Shown: in pieces, positions 32,946-45,900 of the stretch
Layout: each line of letters opens with the position of its first letter
Numbering within the stretch: the stretch's first letter is position 1
DNA from: Candolleomyces eurysporus
Lineage: Eukaryota; Basidiomycota; Agaricomycetes; Agaricales; Psathyrellaceae
Length of the DNA: 64,000 nt
NCBI GenBank assembly: GCA_027579435.1
Contig: JANBPK010001066.1
Span: 1 to 64,000 of the forward strand
Reading direction: 5' to 3'
Translations under genes and position numbers: made by a program
Notes under the pieces: model-generated
The model's database searches: none
What the model was told of the DNA's origin: nothing
What the model saw: only the letters and a program-made list of their open reading frames with translations

Positions 32946-34280
32946 CGCTACTTGCGTCAAGCATGTCTAATATGTCCCAATGGCCTGTCGAATGTGTCGC
33001 TTTGACCAATGTCTCGCTGTCTCTCGATCTCGCCCTCTCGTCCTCTCTCACTGTGTCTCCATTTCACTCTCACCCTCACTCTCATTCTCACTCTATCACC
33101 GAGGCTGCAATCACAAGCATGAAATACAAGTCAGGTAAGTATTCCGTCGTTAATTCCAAGTCCGAACTTCGTGCTGACTTCTGGCCAGCAGCCATCCCAC
33201 CGTAATCACTTCACCGCCCATCTCCACCGAATGAGACAGTCTCTCGCTCTCTCTTCCCTCTGGCCATCTGCTCAGGTAAGTCTTCCGTCGTTCACGACAA
33301 CCCGAATTGCGTGCTGACTCTTGGCATAGTCACGCAGCCACGATCCCACCGTAACCACACTTTCATCACCAGGATCTCTGCTGAGCAATCACTTCCCCTC
33401 CCCCTTTCCCCTTCACCTATCTCTCCCCCTCCGCTCTCTCTTCCTCATGTCACTCTATGATATACGTCCCAAATCCAATTATTGAATAAAAGTCACGTGA
33501 GTATTTCAGCGTTCATAACAATTCTGAATTTCGCACTGACGCCTAACCACCAGCAGCCACCGTTCCACTATACTAACTCCACCGGCATTTTCACCCAGCA
33601 AAATGTCAAACCTCACCAGCATTATCATGATCAAGATAACCATCCTTGGGTTTGGTGGTGTCGAGGCTCGCGCCGTCGCCTGGGGTCCGAATGCTGCCCT
33701 TCCACAGCTGTTCCCGTTTTACCCATCTCACTCACAGAAGACAAAAGAACGAAGCAATGGATGGGAGGACGGCTTGGTATGACTCTTACCGCAATGCCTT
33801 CGTTGTATCCTCGGTCTCTCTCCCCAGTATCCTGGTATATGAACCTTCGCCTCAAATGGGTAGCCAACCATACGTCAACAAACCTATTCAACATCGTCTC
33901 GGATCTGAAACGACAACTGATACTTCACCTGAGCGACGGGAGTGTAAATATGCGGCGAGCAGAGGGACAGCATCAGGCTCAATGATACACTGGTGTATTA
34001 CGGTGCGTTACCTTTGCCACAACTCGCTCCTGAATACGAATATTGACCATTTCGTCTAGGTTTTCCATTACCACCCTCCATCCACGTACGACAAGCCCAG
34101 CACTTTGTCTCACCTTGAAACAGAAGCGAGACTTCAGTGCATTTCGATTGCCACATTGTTCACCACTACTCCATGGAACCGACATCGACCGAGCAAAGTG
34201 ATGGCAGTGCAACACGTCTCTCTCTGGCAAGTCGACCTTGCCCAGCTGCTGCTTTGCATTTATGGCCCAATCAAGCGCGT
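32946..34280. other. Repeat-derived, no gene
   Basis: Includes a TGTCGAATGTGTCGC motif near 32,987-33,001 (reverse of the minisatellite unit at 19.4 kb), a pyrimidine-rich tract CACCCTCACTCTCATTCTCA at 33,068-33,090, and duplication E copy 2 (about 33,606-33,690). No coding region supported. Confidence 0.35.
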
Positions 34281-34714
34281 GTCCTTCACTATCCTTACGA
34301 AGTATCAAAAGGCTTTACCCCGATGCTTCGACTTCACCCCACCCTCTGAGGCTCAAATTCTCGCTGCTCTCCGTTCCAGTTTACCGTTTTCCATCACCAT
34401 TACGCTAGAACCAACTTGCGTAGCAATTGGAAGAAGGCTCATTACGGGTTGTCCCACGACGTCACCATCAATGTCTTCATCGCAACCCATGGCCACTGTT
34501 GAGCATGTCGGATGTATTGCACTGATCAACCTCCTATGACTATCAGTGTCGAATCTCCAGTCTTACCGCCACCAACAATGATGTCGCCAGCTTCTGCCCA
34601 CTCCTCCTCCATCGCCGCCACCACAGCCACCCGGCAGAACATGACCCTCCCTTCATCAATCTCCCTTCAATCAATTTTGATGTTCACCAATGCTCCATGG
34701 AACCGACATCTCCC
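34281..34714 (+). repeat. Direct duplication D, copy 2
   Basis: Partner of 32,388-32,822 in the same orientation. Just upstream (about 34,220-34,258) the segment TCTCTGGCAAGTCGACCTTG is shared with 39,971-39,990, showing further dispersal. Confidence 0.85.
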
Positions 34715-35287
34715 GCTCGAGATTGGTGTACTAGCATCATATGTCATACCATCTTCTCTACCATTGACCTTCGTCACCTGGCAGGAGGTCGAGTGGAGGT
34801 GGCCAAGGGCCAGGGCAGGCATTGGCTCTGAATATGGCTCCTGTATTTCCCGCTCCGAGGGAAGAAAGTATGAGTGCCGAATCTGGCGATGGCGAAAGGA
34901 ATCGGACTGGGAAAAAAGTCGAGTTCTTGCAGTTTGAGCCTGATGATCCATGGGACGATGAGGGTCCGAAGACGTAAAATCTAGCGCAGCTTCAGTTCTG
35001 GATTTCAGCATTGTGGAGGAGAGTGAGGAAACCATGGGGCCCATGGAAGAGAGTTGAAGAATCGGGAAGGGGGCTGAGAAGGCGTGAGTGATGAGTATGT
35101 GCCCTTACCTCTGCTCCTCTTGATCTTTCCTACTCTCTTTCGGTTCTCCTTTCTCTTTCGTCAATTCTTTGCTCTTTCGATTTCATATTCATTATTTCCC
35201 TCTTTCTAAGCTGTCTATCCATTTATAACTATCTACGAACCCCTACTAACCGCAGCCCCTTCCCTCTCTCTTCCAGATATACTGTCG

Positions 35288-35452
35288 ATGTTTGACCTTC
35301 CCCTTGACCCTCCTCTCTGCCCGGATCGAATCCACTCAAGACTCGACAACGTCACCGTCTTCTGGTACCGAACACGCCAGCGACATCTGATCAAAAAAGA
35401 GTACGGGCTCAGCAACAACGGCACTACTGGTAGACTCTGGTTCAAGGCATGA
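35288..35452 (+). CDS. Short ORF or single exon, unrecognised (54 aa)
   Basis: Starts MFDLPLDPPLCPDRIHSRLD and ends in GRLWFKA. Amino-acid composition looks coding (balanced, basic, Trp/Tyr/Phe present), unlike surrounding translations. A splice acceptor-like TCTTCCAG lies just upstream, so it may be an exon of a lost gene. Confidence 0.25.
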   Translation: MFDLPLDPPLCPDRIHSRLDNVTVFWYRTRQRHLIKKEYGLSNNGTTGRLWFKA

Positions 35453-36639
35453 TCCCTCCCGGCAGTAGCAGCTGCCTCAACCCTGGCCTCTCCCAACAGC
35501 ACCAATCCCGTCACTACCATTACCAATCGTGGGGCTGGTTCACCAACTAGGCAGCAGTATTCATATCCAACCCAAGCTCGACTGAGCGGAGTGATGGCAA
35601 CGCAACTTGTCTCACATGGCCTTTATCATAGTCAAATGTCCAAGGTGTCGATCTCCAATGACCCTTGTCGAAGATGTCCAATCTGTCAATTTGCCAAGAA
35701 TGTCAGGTTATTCTCACGCAGTACATCTGATACCCTTGGTTGAACATCGTCGCGTCTTGACTCACTCACCTCCCTCTCGGGGGTAGAAGAATGGGTGGAG
35801 TAATAACAGGCCAAGAAGGCACAGGAGCACCACTTAGCCCACTTCATGACACAGAGCCCATCAAGACAAGATTTCTACCTCGAGTGCTGACTTGCCTGTG
35901 TACACTCAAACCTCGCTTTTCGCTTTCAGTGGCACAAGCGAAACTGAAGTGCTTAACTCTATTTTTATTCTGTCTGAACTGCTGAACCATCTTTATTTCA
36001 GATACCCCGACCTTAATCCAGAGCGTTTCGGATACAGCTGTAATCGCTTTTAGACCGTTTCCTCACTCTTTTCCACTTGTCACTAAACGACGATCCTCAC
36101 CAATATTCAGATCTCGTCCGATCTCAGTGTCAACAACGGAATAATGCATCACACAAATTAAATGTCGCAATACGTTCATACGTGCACATGTCCTTTAACC
36201 AATAAATCACCTTAATCTCTCATTATTCTGCTCACTCATATGCCCTTCACCTTCCTTCACCAAGCGTCTTAGAAGACTGGTAATAAAATACGGTCAAACA
36301 GTGATTCTGTATCTTGGAGCGTCCAAAAAGGTGCACAGCCTTTGTCAGCTGAGTTCCTGCTCCCGCTTTTGCCTCTTGTCTCTCGACCACCATCTCCCTT
36401 CGCACCCAGCACTTCGTGGCCTCCCCGTGCTTTACCAAACCTGTAGATCCGCTTGTAGTGAATAGTGATAGGTTGGAGAAAACGATGAAAAAATATCAAC
36501 CAATAATTGGATTGTAGTCGGGTCTAGGCTCGCCTTTGTTTGGATGGGATATGGCGGTACTAGCAGCCTGTCAATGAACAAAGGTACTCCTCAACAAAGG
36601 GGTGCACATAAAACCCATCGACGAAGGTCTTCACTTGAC
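35453..36639. other. Intergenic, no gene
   Basis: AT-richer sequence upstream of the F-box gene. A TGTCCAATCTGTC unit like those of family R occurs near 35,671. No coding region supported. Confidence 0.3.
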
Positions 36640-38439
36640 ATGAACTCTCAGTCCCATCCAACCCTTGAGCTCGAATTTCTTTCAAAGCGGACAATGCCAG
36701 TAGGTGACCTAAGCTGGAGGCCTCACAACCCCTCACTGACTTCGTAAAAGGGCCCTTCTATCCTCGACTTCCCGTTTGAAATTTTGTCCCAGATTTTAAT
36801 TTTCACCATCACCGACTTCGAATCTCTCAGCCAGCTCACCCCCGATTCTCAACCCAAAGCCTTTGAGCTCCTGAAGATCACCCATGTCAGCCACATCTTC
36901 CAGGAGATCTGCGTAAACAACCCGAGCTTGTGGGCTCTAGTTTTGTTTACATCGGGCGTTCATGAAGATTTCTTTCGCATTATGCTTGAAAGGAGCTCCT
37001 CAATGCCGCTTACTGTCCTAGTTTCCATCGACACCAAATTTGCTCGAAGGCCCAGTTCAAGCGTCATGCAACTGCTCTTGAAGCAGATGAACCGCGTCAA
37101 GAACCTCATCATTCATGTAGCTCAAGGATTCCAGGGCAATTTTGTACTATGGCTTCTTGCGATGAAAGCCCCCGTGCTCGAAGAATGTGTCATTGTTTGT
37201 CATGATGCGGGTCAAGCTTGTTTCAACGTGAGGGGATCGGGCACTGGACGTCTTTTTGGCGATGACGCACCTCGATTGAAGTCCATCAAGCTGGATGGTT
37301 GTTATCTCTCAGCAAAGAGCTTCGGACCCATTTTCCCCCATCTCTCCTCAGTGTCCTTGCAGGCAGTTGATGGGCCCGATCTGGTTGTGGAATTCCTTCA
37401 CAACTACCAATCCTCCTTCAGGCTCCTGCGCCACTTGGTCCTCTGCGATGCCGTCACAATACTGCCACCAATTGCTCGAGCCTTCTATAGGATTGATTCC
37501 CAGGCCATGCGCCCATTAGAACTCCCTTTCCTCGAAACTCTTCAAATTGCCGCCCCCGCTACAGTGTGTCACCATCTCGCCCAAAGGCTTGTGTATCCGC
37601 CAGGGTGCTCCTGCACAATTATTGTCATGCGACCCGAGACACACCAATGTGCCTTATTCGAAGCAGAGCAAGCAGTCTCAGCTGCTGCTCAATTTATCGA
37701 CCCGAGCTTTGACCCAATCCAATGCCGGCTTTTCATCCACGAACAGCACCACGCGATTCGGCTATCAACAAAGGAGGAAAAGACTTACCTCCACTTACAG
37801 TTCGATGGCAGCCAGTTCTTCGATTTGTCCATTCGATCCCCCCAAGCCACCTTCCTCGAGATAGTGAACTTGCACTCCCTGCGCAAGCCAGCCTTCGTCA
37901 ACTCACGCAATATATTTTTTGCAAGCGTTTGGCGTCGATTAACCGCTGTCCTGTCAAGCACGCTTCACAAAATATCAAGGCTATCCCTCTCCCTTCCAAC
38001 TCAACTTCCCAACGACCCTGCCGGACTTTATCCAGTTTTTCATTTGATGGAGAACGTTCAAATCATCGAAGTTTGTGACGATGTCGAAATTTGGGCAAAA
38101 TCGGCATTCCTTTCCATCATCTCCCCGGCAGATGTCTTCCCCCTCTTAACCTGTATCGGACTGTCCCTAGAAGGGCGCTTGACAAGCGCTGCGAGGTCCA
38201 ATTTAGAGACCTTTCTACTTTCCAGGAAACAACGCCTACTTTCGATTGAAGAAATCGTGCTTTTGGTCTCCCCAGCCCTCATCTCAAAGGTCGGCCTTGT
38301 GTATGAAGAGGTAGTGTCCTGCGTCGCTAAAGAGTTGCCAGACTCCGTGAAAACGAGGTCTTTGGTAACCAATCCATCCCTAATCAAGGTCCCAGGTTCT
38401 TCTTCCCAATATCGTATTGACTACAGTAATTACGATTGA
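36640..38439 (+). CDS. F-box protein (582 aa)
   Basis: Exons 36640..36699 and 36751..38439, with a 51-bp GT...AG intron in phase 0. In-frame ATGs at 36,544 and 36,574 would extend the N-terminus; I chose 36,640 because the upstream residues look non-conserved, with low certainty. After the intron the F-box reads ILDFPFEILSQILIFTI, then KITHVSHIFQEICVNNPSLW. This is the layout of a large Agaricomycete family, with ~450 residues of irregular leucine-rich repeats behind it (for example APRLKSIKLDGCYLS and FPHLSSVSLQAVDGP). F-box proteins bind SKP1 and select substrates for SCF ubiquitin ligases. The frame is clean over 1.7 kb, so the gene appears intact. Confidence 0.85.
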
Positions 38440-39340
38440 ATGGACTATTTTCGTAGAGTTGCCGATCATGTAAACAAGTAGCCAGTCAACCGTCAACCGT
38501 CCTGAATAAGCTTAATAGTGAATGTTATCCGGTTACTTAAAGTGCTCGCTGCTGGGACAGACAAGTCCAGAACGTCGATGAAATGAATGACAAAGAATTT
38601 AGAAAAGATGAGTGGTATGTACAGCAATAACGAAGGTCCTTTGGAAGATCGCGGCTTTCATTGTACTAATACATAAATGTGAAATAACGACCGGGGGATT
38701 TTTTCGGCATTTTTAGATGGTGCAGTTCGCTGTGCAGATCGTGAATCTGTCCCCCGGTGAGCATAAAGTGACTTGGGGTGTATATAAGATGAGGCATAGG
38801 AATGGCTCATAGGCAGGACATACCTGCAGGCAAGAATGACGGGATGGGAAGCGGACTTTGAAACTCATTCTTCGAACGGCACAGCCATTCATTAGTGTTT
38901 CTCAAATGGCTATACCAAATACGGCCATATTCATCAAGCTGTCTCGACCTCCCGAATTGACTTCTTCCCCTTCTTCCTCCTCGAACCCCTTGTATTGCCA
39001 CGGAGTTCATCAGAACGGCACTGTGAATACCGGGAAATAAAAAACCCTAAAACCCTATTTAGATGCTGAAGTACTCCATCGTCCTCCTTCTGAATTCTCA
39101 TGTGGACGTTTGGTTCCACTAGGACCCTAGCGATGAAAAAAAAAGCCAATAAGTTCCAGGGTCAGTTGTAGACTAGGTATTCAATTTCGGTAGGTCGTTT
39201 CCTCTTCCTCCTTTCTGTTCACACCACTTTACAAGTAACTAATGGCCGTGTTTTCAGGATATGTACAGAGCGATGTGAGCTCTCCGGACCCTCCTCATGC
39301 CCGAGCGCATACCAGGGATGTCCGAGTATGTTACAAGCAT
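38440..39340. other. Intergenic, no gene
   Basis: Contains a TATATAAG box near 38,781, which could belong to a lost or unrecognised gene. No coding region supported. Confidence 0.25.
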
Positions 39341-39846
39341 GATAGGTGCGTATTATCTCCCCATCTCCCTCCACCACAAACTGCCATGGCTCATTCATTC
39401 ACGATTCTTTTCGAGCAGAGCGGCTGGCTAGCCATGCGGAAATCACTGCTGAGATGAACATCATATACCGAGGATGCCTTGGGTTCATGAACCCTCCGCA
39501 CCAAAATTGAAGCCACCATCTGCTCTGTGAATAGATCTGAAGATGGGAACGGCACGATATGCGTGGTGCTTGGGATCCAGCGTAGAGATCTGGCAGGTGA
39601 GTTTTTGTTCTCACCACGTTTCAGCCTCCCACTCACCCTTTTGTGATGATAGACTTGTCAAACAGGATAGGAGGTGGCGATCCTTGCAGTGAGCTCGTTG
39701 CCAAGACTGCTATGGTTTCACCGAGATTCCTGGCTACGGATTTGGCTGCACTTCCTCCCCAAGTTGTGCGACGTACGCCGACTTCATTCATCTCCTTCCC
39801 TCTGCCATGGCGCTCCTCAAAGTCTCCAAAGCGTTCTGCAACCTGT
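39341..39846 (+). repeat. Dispersed repeat S, copy 2
   Basis: Partner of 22,525-23,065 in the same orientation: GATAGGTGCGTATTATCTCC through TCTCCAAAGCGTTCTGCAACC. Small deletions relative to copy 1. Followed by a separate segment shared with 34,220-34,258. Confidence 0.8.
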
Positions 39847-41765
39847 GCAAGATCAAGCTGACGCAATGCTATGGTGAACTGGCTTCACAACTAACTTCGC
39901 ATACCTTGCTCAACCATCCGTCCCTGTTCTTCAAGACATGTCTCACCGTGAGATGACTTCGGTTGTTGGCTCTCTGGCAAGTCGACCTTGCTCGGCTGCT
40001 GCTTCGCACGTATGGCACGACCGAGCACGGCTATGTCAGCCTCGACAAGCAAGACGTCCTCTTCCTCTTCCTTGATGAAGACTCGGTCAGAAGGAACGCC
40101 GCGGGTTCTACTCAGTGCAGACCCTCTTTGAGGACATCACGTGCTCAAGCTTGGTCTCCTATCATACTGTTACGAGGGAGGAAGCACAAGAGGGCCTCAT
40201 GCAGCTCTGAACCATTCAAGTTCATCAAGGATTTTCCTCGAGGCCGTGAAGCTGCTGTCGGCGGGTTTGCTGGAGGTGTTGGTCTTGGCGATGGACAGCA
40301 CCAACCATCAGCTTTTTCCCGTGCCCGCCAGGTTCTTGTTATCGGTGTGTTCTCTCTTTTTGTGTTCATTCTTGTGTACTGATAATATTCTAAAGATGAA
40401 GCCACTTCCACTCCTGCTGTCAGCGCCACTTCCCACCTCGTCGCCTTTGGAGCTCCCAAACAGGAGGAAGCACAAGACCACTCACGACCCCCTCAAATTA
40501 CTGCTGAAGCCTTCGTCTATGCGCTCAGGTCGTCAAACTAATGCTACTGGTGCAATTTTGAAACAATATTGGACCGACACGGTGACCAGACAAAGGCGCT
40601 GAATTGGGTGAATTTAGGAAGGTGGCAGAGTCTATGGACCTCACTGGTAGATCCCTCCCTGCCTGGGAGTGACCGATTTGCTCCTTTGATCGCGCTTCCT
40701 GAATGCCAGCGCCAACATCACTGGCACCGCCATCCAGAAGCCACTTGAGAAGAAGTATCGAAGAGTTCATTGACAAGCTCATTCAGCCGAGCAGCTTGCC
40801 AACGTGAGGCCCAAGGAAAAGTTTGGTGACCACCTTCTGGTCTGTCAACTGCACCGTCTTCCCTGATCGCCACGGCAATTCGTCGTCGTCCCTGGCAAAG
40901 GATGGATTGCGGATGGCGTGCCCTCTGAGAGCACGTCGATTGGACTATGCATGTACGTACACCCTTTCTTCGTACACCCTTCTTCATACCCTCCCCATTT
41001 GATCCCATATGATCGTCGTATTGATACACAGTATTTTGTTCCCTTCGACAGACGACGACTTTGTAGCCCACACGCTTTCAAATCCCTTCTTGTGAGCCCA
41101 CGTGCTGAACATCGAAAACAAGTCATGGGAGCTCCTGCATACAGCCAAAACGGCGATTTGCATCGTATTGCTACCAGGCCTCCCAAAACGAGATAGCCTT
41201 GGTTGCGGCGAAGTGCATGCAGGTGTGAGGTACAGTGGGAGCAGCGCGGGTGTAGAGCACCAGCTCGATGGACCCACTCCCACTCCCGATTGCCTGTCTG
41301 ACTTGCAAGAAAAGGGTGTGGCTGGATGCAGAAGAAATCCCTTGAAAAAAGGGGGTTGACGCAGAGGGTAGTGGCGGCGGGTGCGGGGGATTCCATAGGA
41401 GCTGCGAGCCTTACAGGGTTCAGAATTCCTGTACATACCGTGTCCGAGTTCAGGATCTGATAGGATCGGAGAATCGCAATCCTGAGTTACAAACATATGT
41501 TGTGTTACAGTTTCCCTGTCTTACGGTTTTCCTGTGTCGTGCTCGAGTCGGGAATCAACTTTCAAGGACGTGCCGGCATTATGTCAAGATTTGCGTTTGC
41601 CCTGTTGGAATGAAGTGGAATTGCATATCTTTTCTGTATTTCCTCCCCATTCCGAACATCATGCAACTCCTCCAGCTCTCGTCTGGATGCACCCTACGCC
41701 AGCCTGGGTTTTGCCAACAATTTGAAACGGATACTTGGCAGTCGGACCTTCAATTGGTGGAAGGT
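39847..41765. other. Degenerate coding-like region
   Basis: Between 39,963 and 40,530 a plus-strand frame followed by a plausible 51-bp intron (40,350-40,400) reads VLVID-EATSTPAVSATSHLV and then EAFVYALRSSN before a stop. Further pieces in other frames follow. It looks like a decayed gene of unknown kind. The minus-strand frame 40,845-41,396 has no recognisable content. Confidence 0.25.
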
Positions 41766-42530
41766 AATGATAAACACACCACAGCAATGACGCCCGGTAT
41801 TGGACAAACCTGTCCAACCCTCTCTCTGAGTCCACCACACCTTATCTATCTCTGACTTGGTCGAAGGTCTTGAGATCTAAAATACCTCATAACGTTAGGG
41901 AGGTCCACTAGGCGAGTACGCAGCAAGATTGCGAGCCTTGTTACCTGTGTTTGCCCCGTTCCCACCAGTGTCGGCGCAACTATATGCCTCCAAGTCTCAT
42001 GATGACTAGGCTCTGTGCGTATCTGACCCTCAAGTCACTATTTGGAGGTCTGACATAAAACCTTCTTCTCTGCTCACGGCAGCTTTTTCTTTCCTCGAGG
42101 CAATGCCCCTCAACGCGAATATCATGCGACGTCGGGAGTTTGCAACCTAGAGACAGGAATATCAATATCCCTCACACCAGGCACGTGTAATCTTCTTTCC
42201 TTCCGTGTCCTGAGCTGAGAAATTATCTTGCATGATATTTGATTTGGTTCCTTTACGACTTCGTTCCGCACACAGCAGTCAACCTGGATCTCTCGCTTGT
42301 CCAGCACCTTCCGCAAGATTTATTGCCTGCTCTACTGCCACGCAAAGGCTCACTTGCCCAATCGGTCTGAGCGCGGTACCAGATTGGGTCCAAGCTGTCC
42401 AACCACCTCAAATGTACAAATGTTCCCAGGTGCCCATCCTGTAGCTCGGACGTTTCTGAAGGCAAGTTCTTCCCGCGTCATCAGCAAAGTCATTTGCTCT
42501 GCTCTACCATAGAACCATCAAGACCGCCAG
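41766..42530 (+). repeat. Diverged fragments of repeat family R
   Basis: 41,766-41,830 resembles the family's start (GATAAACACACCACAGCAATG). 42,385-42,435 resembles its late block (GGTCCAAGCTGTCCAACC, then ATGTACAAATGTTCCCAGG). The middle is not alignable by eye. Confidence 0.45.
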
Positions 42531-43916
42531 CTGATGCTGTGCAATGACCCGTATTCGATTTAAAGTGGCTATACCCAATGGCCGACTGTTCTCGGCTGAG
42601 TCCTCACATTACAGCTAAGCGCGATCCTCTTTTCCACTTGTCTCTGGCTCTCCAACTCCACAATTCTTTCGCTCTCCTAGTCTTTGAAGCTGGATCCATA
42701 TATCACCCCATCGCGGCGGAACCTTCAAAGATGTGCACCTTGTCCTCACGGAAACTTGGGTTAGGTTAGGCCAATGACTCTCTTAGAGGTGGCCGTGTAC
42801 CTCAGGAAGCCTTAGTCAAAGGCACTCTTCATATAGGACAACTTTCTCAGCGAATGACGCTCACAAAGGCTCGAAATTTAAGTGCACCCTTTGGTAAGCC
42901 CTTGTTCATCAAAGTCGTAGGCTGTTATATTGACCTTTGGTGAAATTCTGGCCTTCAAACCCCTTCATTCGAACTCGCCCTTGCCCTATACTCATGTGAG
43001 GGTACGTAAAACTGTCACTCGTTTGTAGCGAATGCTTACTGACTCGGTAACTTTCATGTCGCACCATCCAACTGACTCATCTGTCAATTCGGGATTGCTG
43101 TCGATCTACGATGGCACCGTGACTGATGATGCTGTATGTGCATACGGTATATACCAGCGCGATTGGATGGAATACGTATAAGTGAAATGTATTCCGAGAC
43201 AACATAGAAAGAATACAGCAGCTTCACAGCCTTCTTTCTGGCGTCTGATAAGGAAACCGCATGTCTCTTGGTGGATTGTGAAGTGTTCCGGGACTTTTGC
43301 ATTTCCCAGCCATGATGGTGCAAGGGCGGGCCTAGATATGCATCCCGTATACTAGGGTCAGCAAACATTCCAGTCTTGGTGGATTGACAAGTGATCCATT
43401 GCATATCCATATCTGGCAAGAGGCAAGATCGAAAAGGTGCTGCTTGAGAGGGTGACCGGTGACACTCGGTTGACTGCTGGGGAGGAAGAGCCTAATGGAA
43501 TCTGAGTACTCTTCGCCCACGTCGTCAGGTGAGAATGAGTCCTCAAGCTCTACAGACTAGTGCCCTTTGAGGCGAACCGCATACCCCGTTATCTTCCTGA
43601 AAATCTCGACTGGCAAGGAAGGAATATGCAATGATCCCTCTGCGAGCTTTCATGGTGGGCTCCCCGATGAAGGGCTCTTTCTGGACTTCGTCAAGAGATT
43701 CATCTTGCCTCCATCAATGATGATCAGATACCTCTTTTTCGAAAAAGGAGTTCGTAACGGTGAGTATGACAAGTACGACAATCGTGCAAGTTGGTGCCCT
43801 GGGCACCTGGCTCCCTGGAAATGCCGAGGAAGTATGTGACAAGAATCCAGGGTGGAAAAAATGGTTTGCTCAGTACTCAAGGAAAAGTAGGCAAGTCTTG
43901 AGAGACTTGATATAAG
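42531..43916. other. Intergenic, no gene
   Basis: Short open frames on both strands around 43,084-43,840 without recognisable content or splice structure. Confidence 0.2.
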
Positions 43917-44385
43917 CGTACCAGGGACCTCTAGAGAGACCGTGATCCTTTGGATTGGCCATTCTTGTGTTCCACGACGGAACTCCCAACAAAAGACGAA
44001 TGGGGACAAGGCTCAGCAATGACGATATGGGGTCGCGGAATGAAGAGCTTTCGTCCTCGAACGGCCCCGAGGTGGAGGAAAGTACCGATCAACCCGACAA
44101 CCATGGCCACATTGCAGACACAAGTCTAGCTCAGCTGGAATCCTCCATACAAGCAACCCCACCCTCTCTCTCTATCTCTGAAGACATCAAAAAGGAGCGG
44201 GAGCGAATAGTGGAACGTTGAGTACCAGCATAGCTTTGATCGCGCTAACGAGCTCGGTACTTACAGGAGTTCAGTTGCGAGCTCTGGGAGCTAGATGAGA
44301 GACCTAATATAAGCGTGGGACCTCTAGTGAGTCCGTAACCTTGCGGCCACGGAACTCCCGACAAAAGACGAATGGGGACAAGGCT
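43917..44385 (+). repeat. Local direct repeat pair
   Basis: ATAAGCGTACCAGGGACCTC...AAAGACGAATGGGGACAAGG at about 43,913-44,012 recurs in shortened form at about 44,310-44,383 (ATAAGCGTGGGACCTC...). The segment between them contains an acidic open frame (44,021-44,221). Confidence 0.6.
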
Positions 44386-44679
44386 CTATCGACCATTGCC
44401 CACCTGCTTTTCTCGCCGTCTTTCACGTTTTTCATCACTTTTACGCCCACCAGCCGTCCAGCAGCATCATATTTGAGTGAGACATGCAAAACATTGAAAG
44501 CTAGTGCTATAGTATGCTACACATGCGCAAGTGGCAAAGGTAGCTAACGAACTTAAGGGGAATCTTGGCAAGACGTAATCGAGGTACAAGAATTCAAGTA
44601 TAATTATCAATTGAAGATTGTGGAAAGCAGAGATATCAAGGAAATGAGGGTGCAGTACGAGTGATCTTCAGGAGTAAAG

Positions 44680-45601
44680 CTAGTAAAGCGCTAGATCTCG
44701 ATCTGGAAGGAAAATAAATTGAAAAGGGTTGTCAAGCGGCGGCTCTGCATCTTCAGGAGGCATACGAGGCCCAAGGATCACCTCCATTTCTTCCAAGAAC
44801 TGGCGTTGAGGGAGATTGTGGATAGGGGCCTTGTTAGTGAATTGACGGCAGACAGGACAGGTGAAGGTGAAAATGTTCTGGACATTGCTATGGTGGAACT
44901 GCACGCATTCAATGAGCCTGTCTCAGTCGAAGGGTGACTGAGGGATCTTCTGGCATTCGTCGCGCTCGTGGTCAATATGACGGGCCCTCTTGAACCTGGC
45001 GAGCTTGCGGCGCATCTCCTTTTCAAAAGTTATTAGGAGGCATCAAGCACAAGACCCATGGCCACAGGTAAGTCTGTGCCCCTTCAGCTCAAACAAAAAC
45101 TGAGAGCATACCCACAGAAGGCACTCACAAATAGTGTTTCTTCACGCGTGCAGCACAAATATTGCATTCCTGAAGCCCTTGGACGGCATCCACTACCTGA
45201 AAGGGAGAATGGGTACAAAGTGAGAACTCAAGGCTTCGACGATTAATATTCCCTGTCGGCCCTACCTGCGCTAATGCAACGTCGTCGGTGAGAAAAATCT
45301 CTGGCTGCGGGGTGGGTTCTGTTTTTGTTGTCTTGACCTCTTCGAGGAGTTCGAGTGGGGTAGGGAGATAATCCGAGGCAATAGAGTGGATGGAGGCAAT
45401 TGAAGGGGAACGATGACGATTACGTCCTCCCCGCCCAGCGTAGGTGCGCCGAACGGGTGGGCTCAGTCCGCCGGCTCGGTCTGACGGCCCATTGCCCGGA
45501 GGTGTATCAGGGTTGGGAGCATTGGGAGCTGGCCTCTTTCGAGGCGAACGGCGCAAAGGGGTTGGGGGAGGGGAGAGGGGTAGGGTGGGATGCTTGGGCA
45601 T
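44680..45601 (-). pseudogene. RING-family protein, copy 1, with two premature stops
   Basis: Exon 1 (45601..45266) is Pro/Arg/Ser-rich (MPKHPTLPLSPPPTPLRRS). A 69-bp intron follows, then the family-specific 68-nt exon (45196..45129) with the first zinc pair (CNIC...RVKKHY). After a 55-bp intron the last exon (from 45,073) reads TCGHGSC, then a TGA at 45,045-45,043 just before CLL. Later come HIDHERDECQKIP, a second TGA at 44,925-44,923, and finally TCPVC...NKAPIH with a true stop at 44,682-44,680. The spacing matches the three plus-strand paralogs exactly. With two stops inside the finger it cannot make the full protein. Adjacent to the SUN gene on the same strand. Confidence 0.8.
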
Positions 45602-45900
45602 TAGTGAGACACTATGGGCCAAAGCATTTCGTACGCTGCTTTTATGTTATTCACCACTCAAATTGTCCCGCGACGCGCATTGAAAGGTCTTCGTCAAAAG
45701 CCACTGTTGGCATAGTAAGACAGAGTGACAATGGTTCGCTTTGTATAAGGGCTATGACAGGCGGGCTCAAAGGTAAGTAAAATAAAGCCCCTTTCTTCTG
45801 CAAGTGGCGATCTGTATTGAAGATCAAAGAGTGGAATAAGACAAAGAATCAAAGCACGTAAGGTCGAATGAAGCAAAAACATAGGAAGAAAGACCAGTAC

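Noticed and set aside
40845..41496. Two overlapping minus-strand ORFs of 170-183 codons
   Set aside because: No motif, no splice context and mixed composition; both frames open by chance in GC-balanced DNA.
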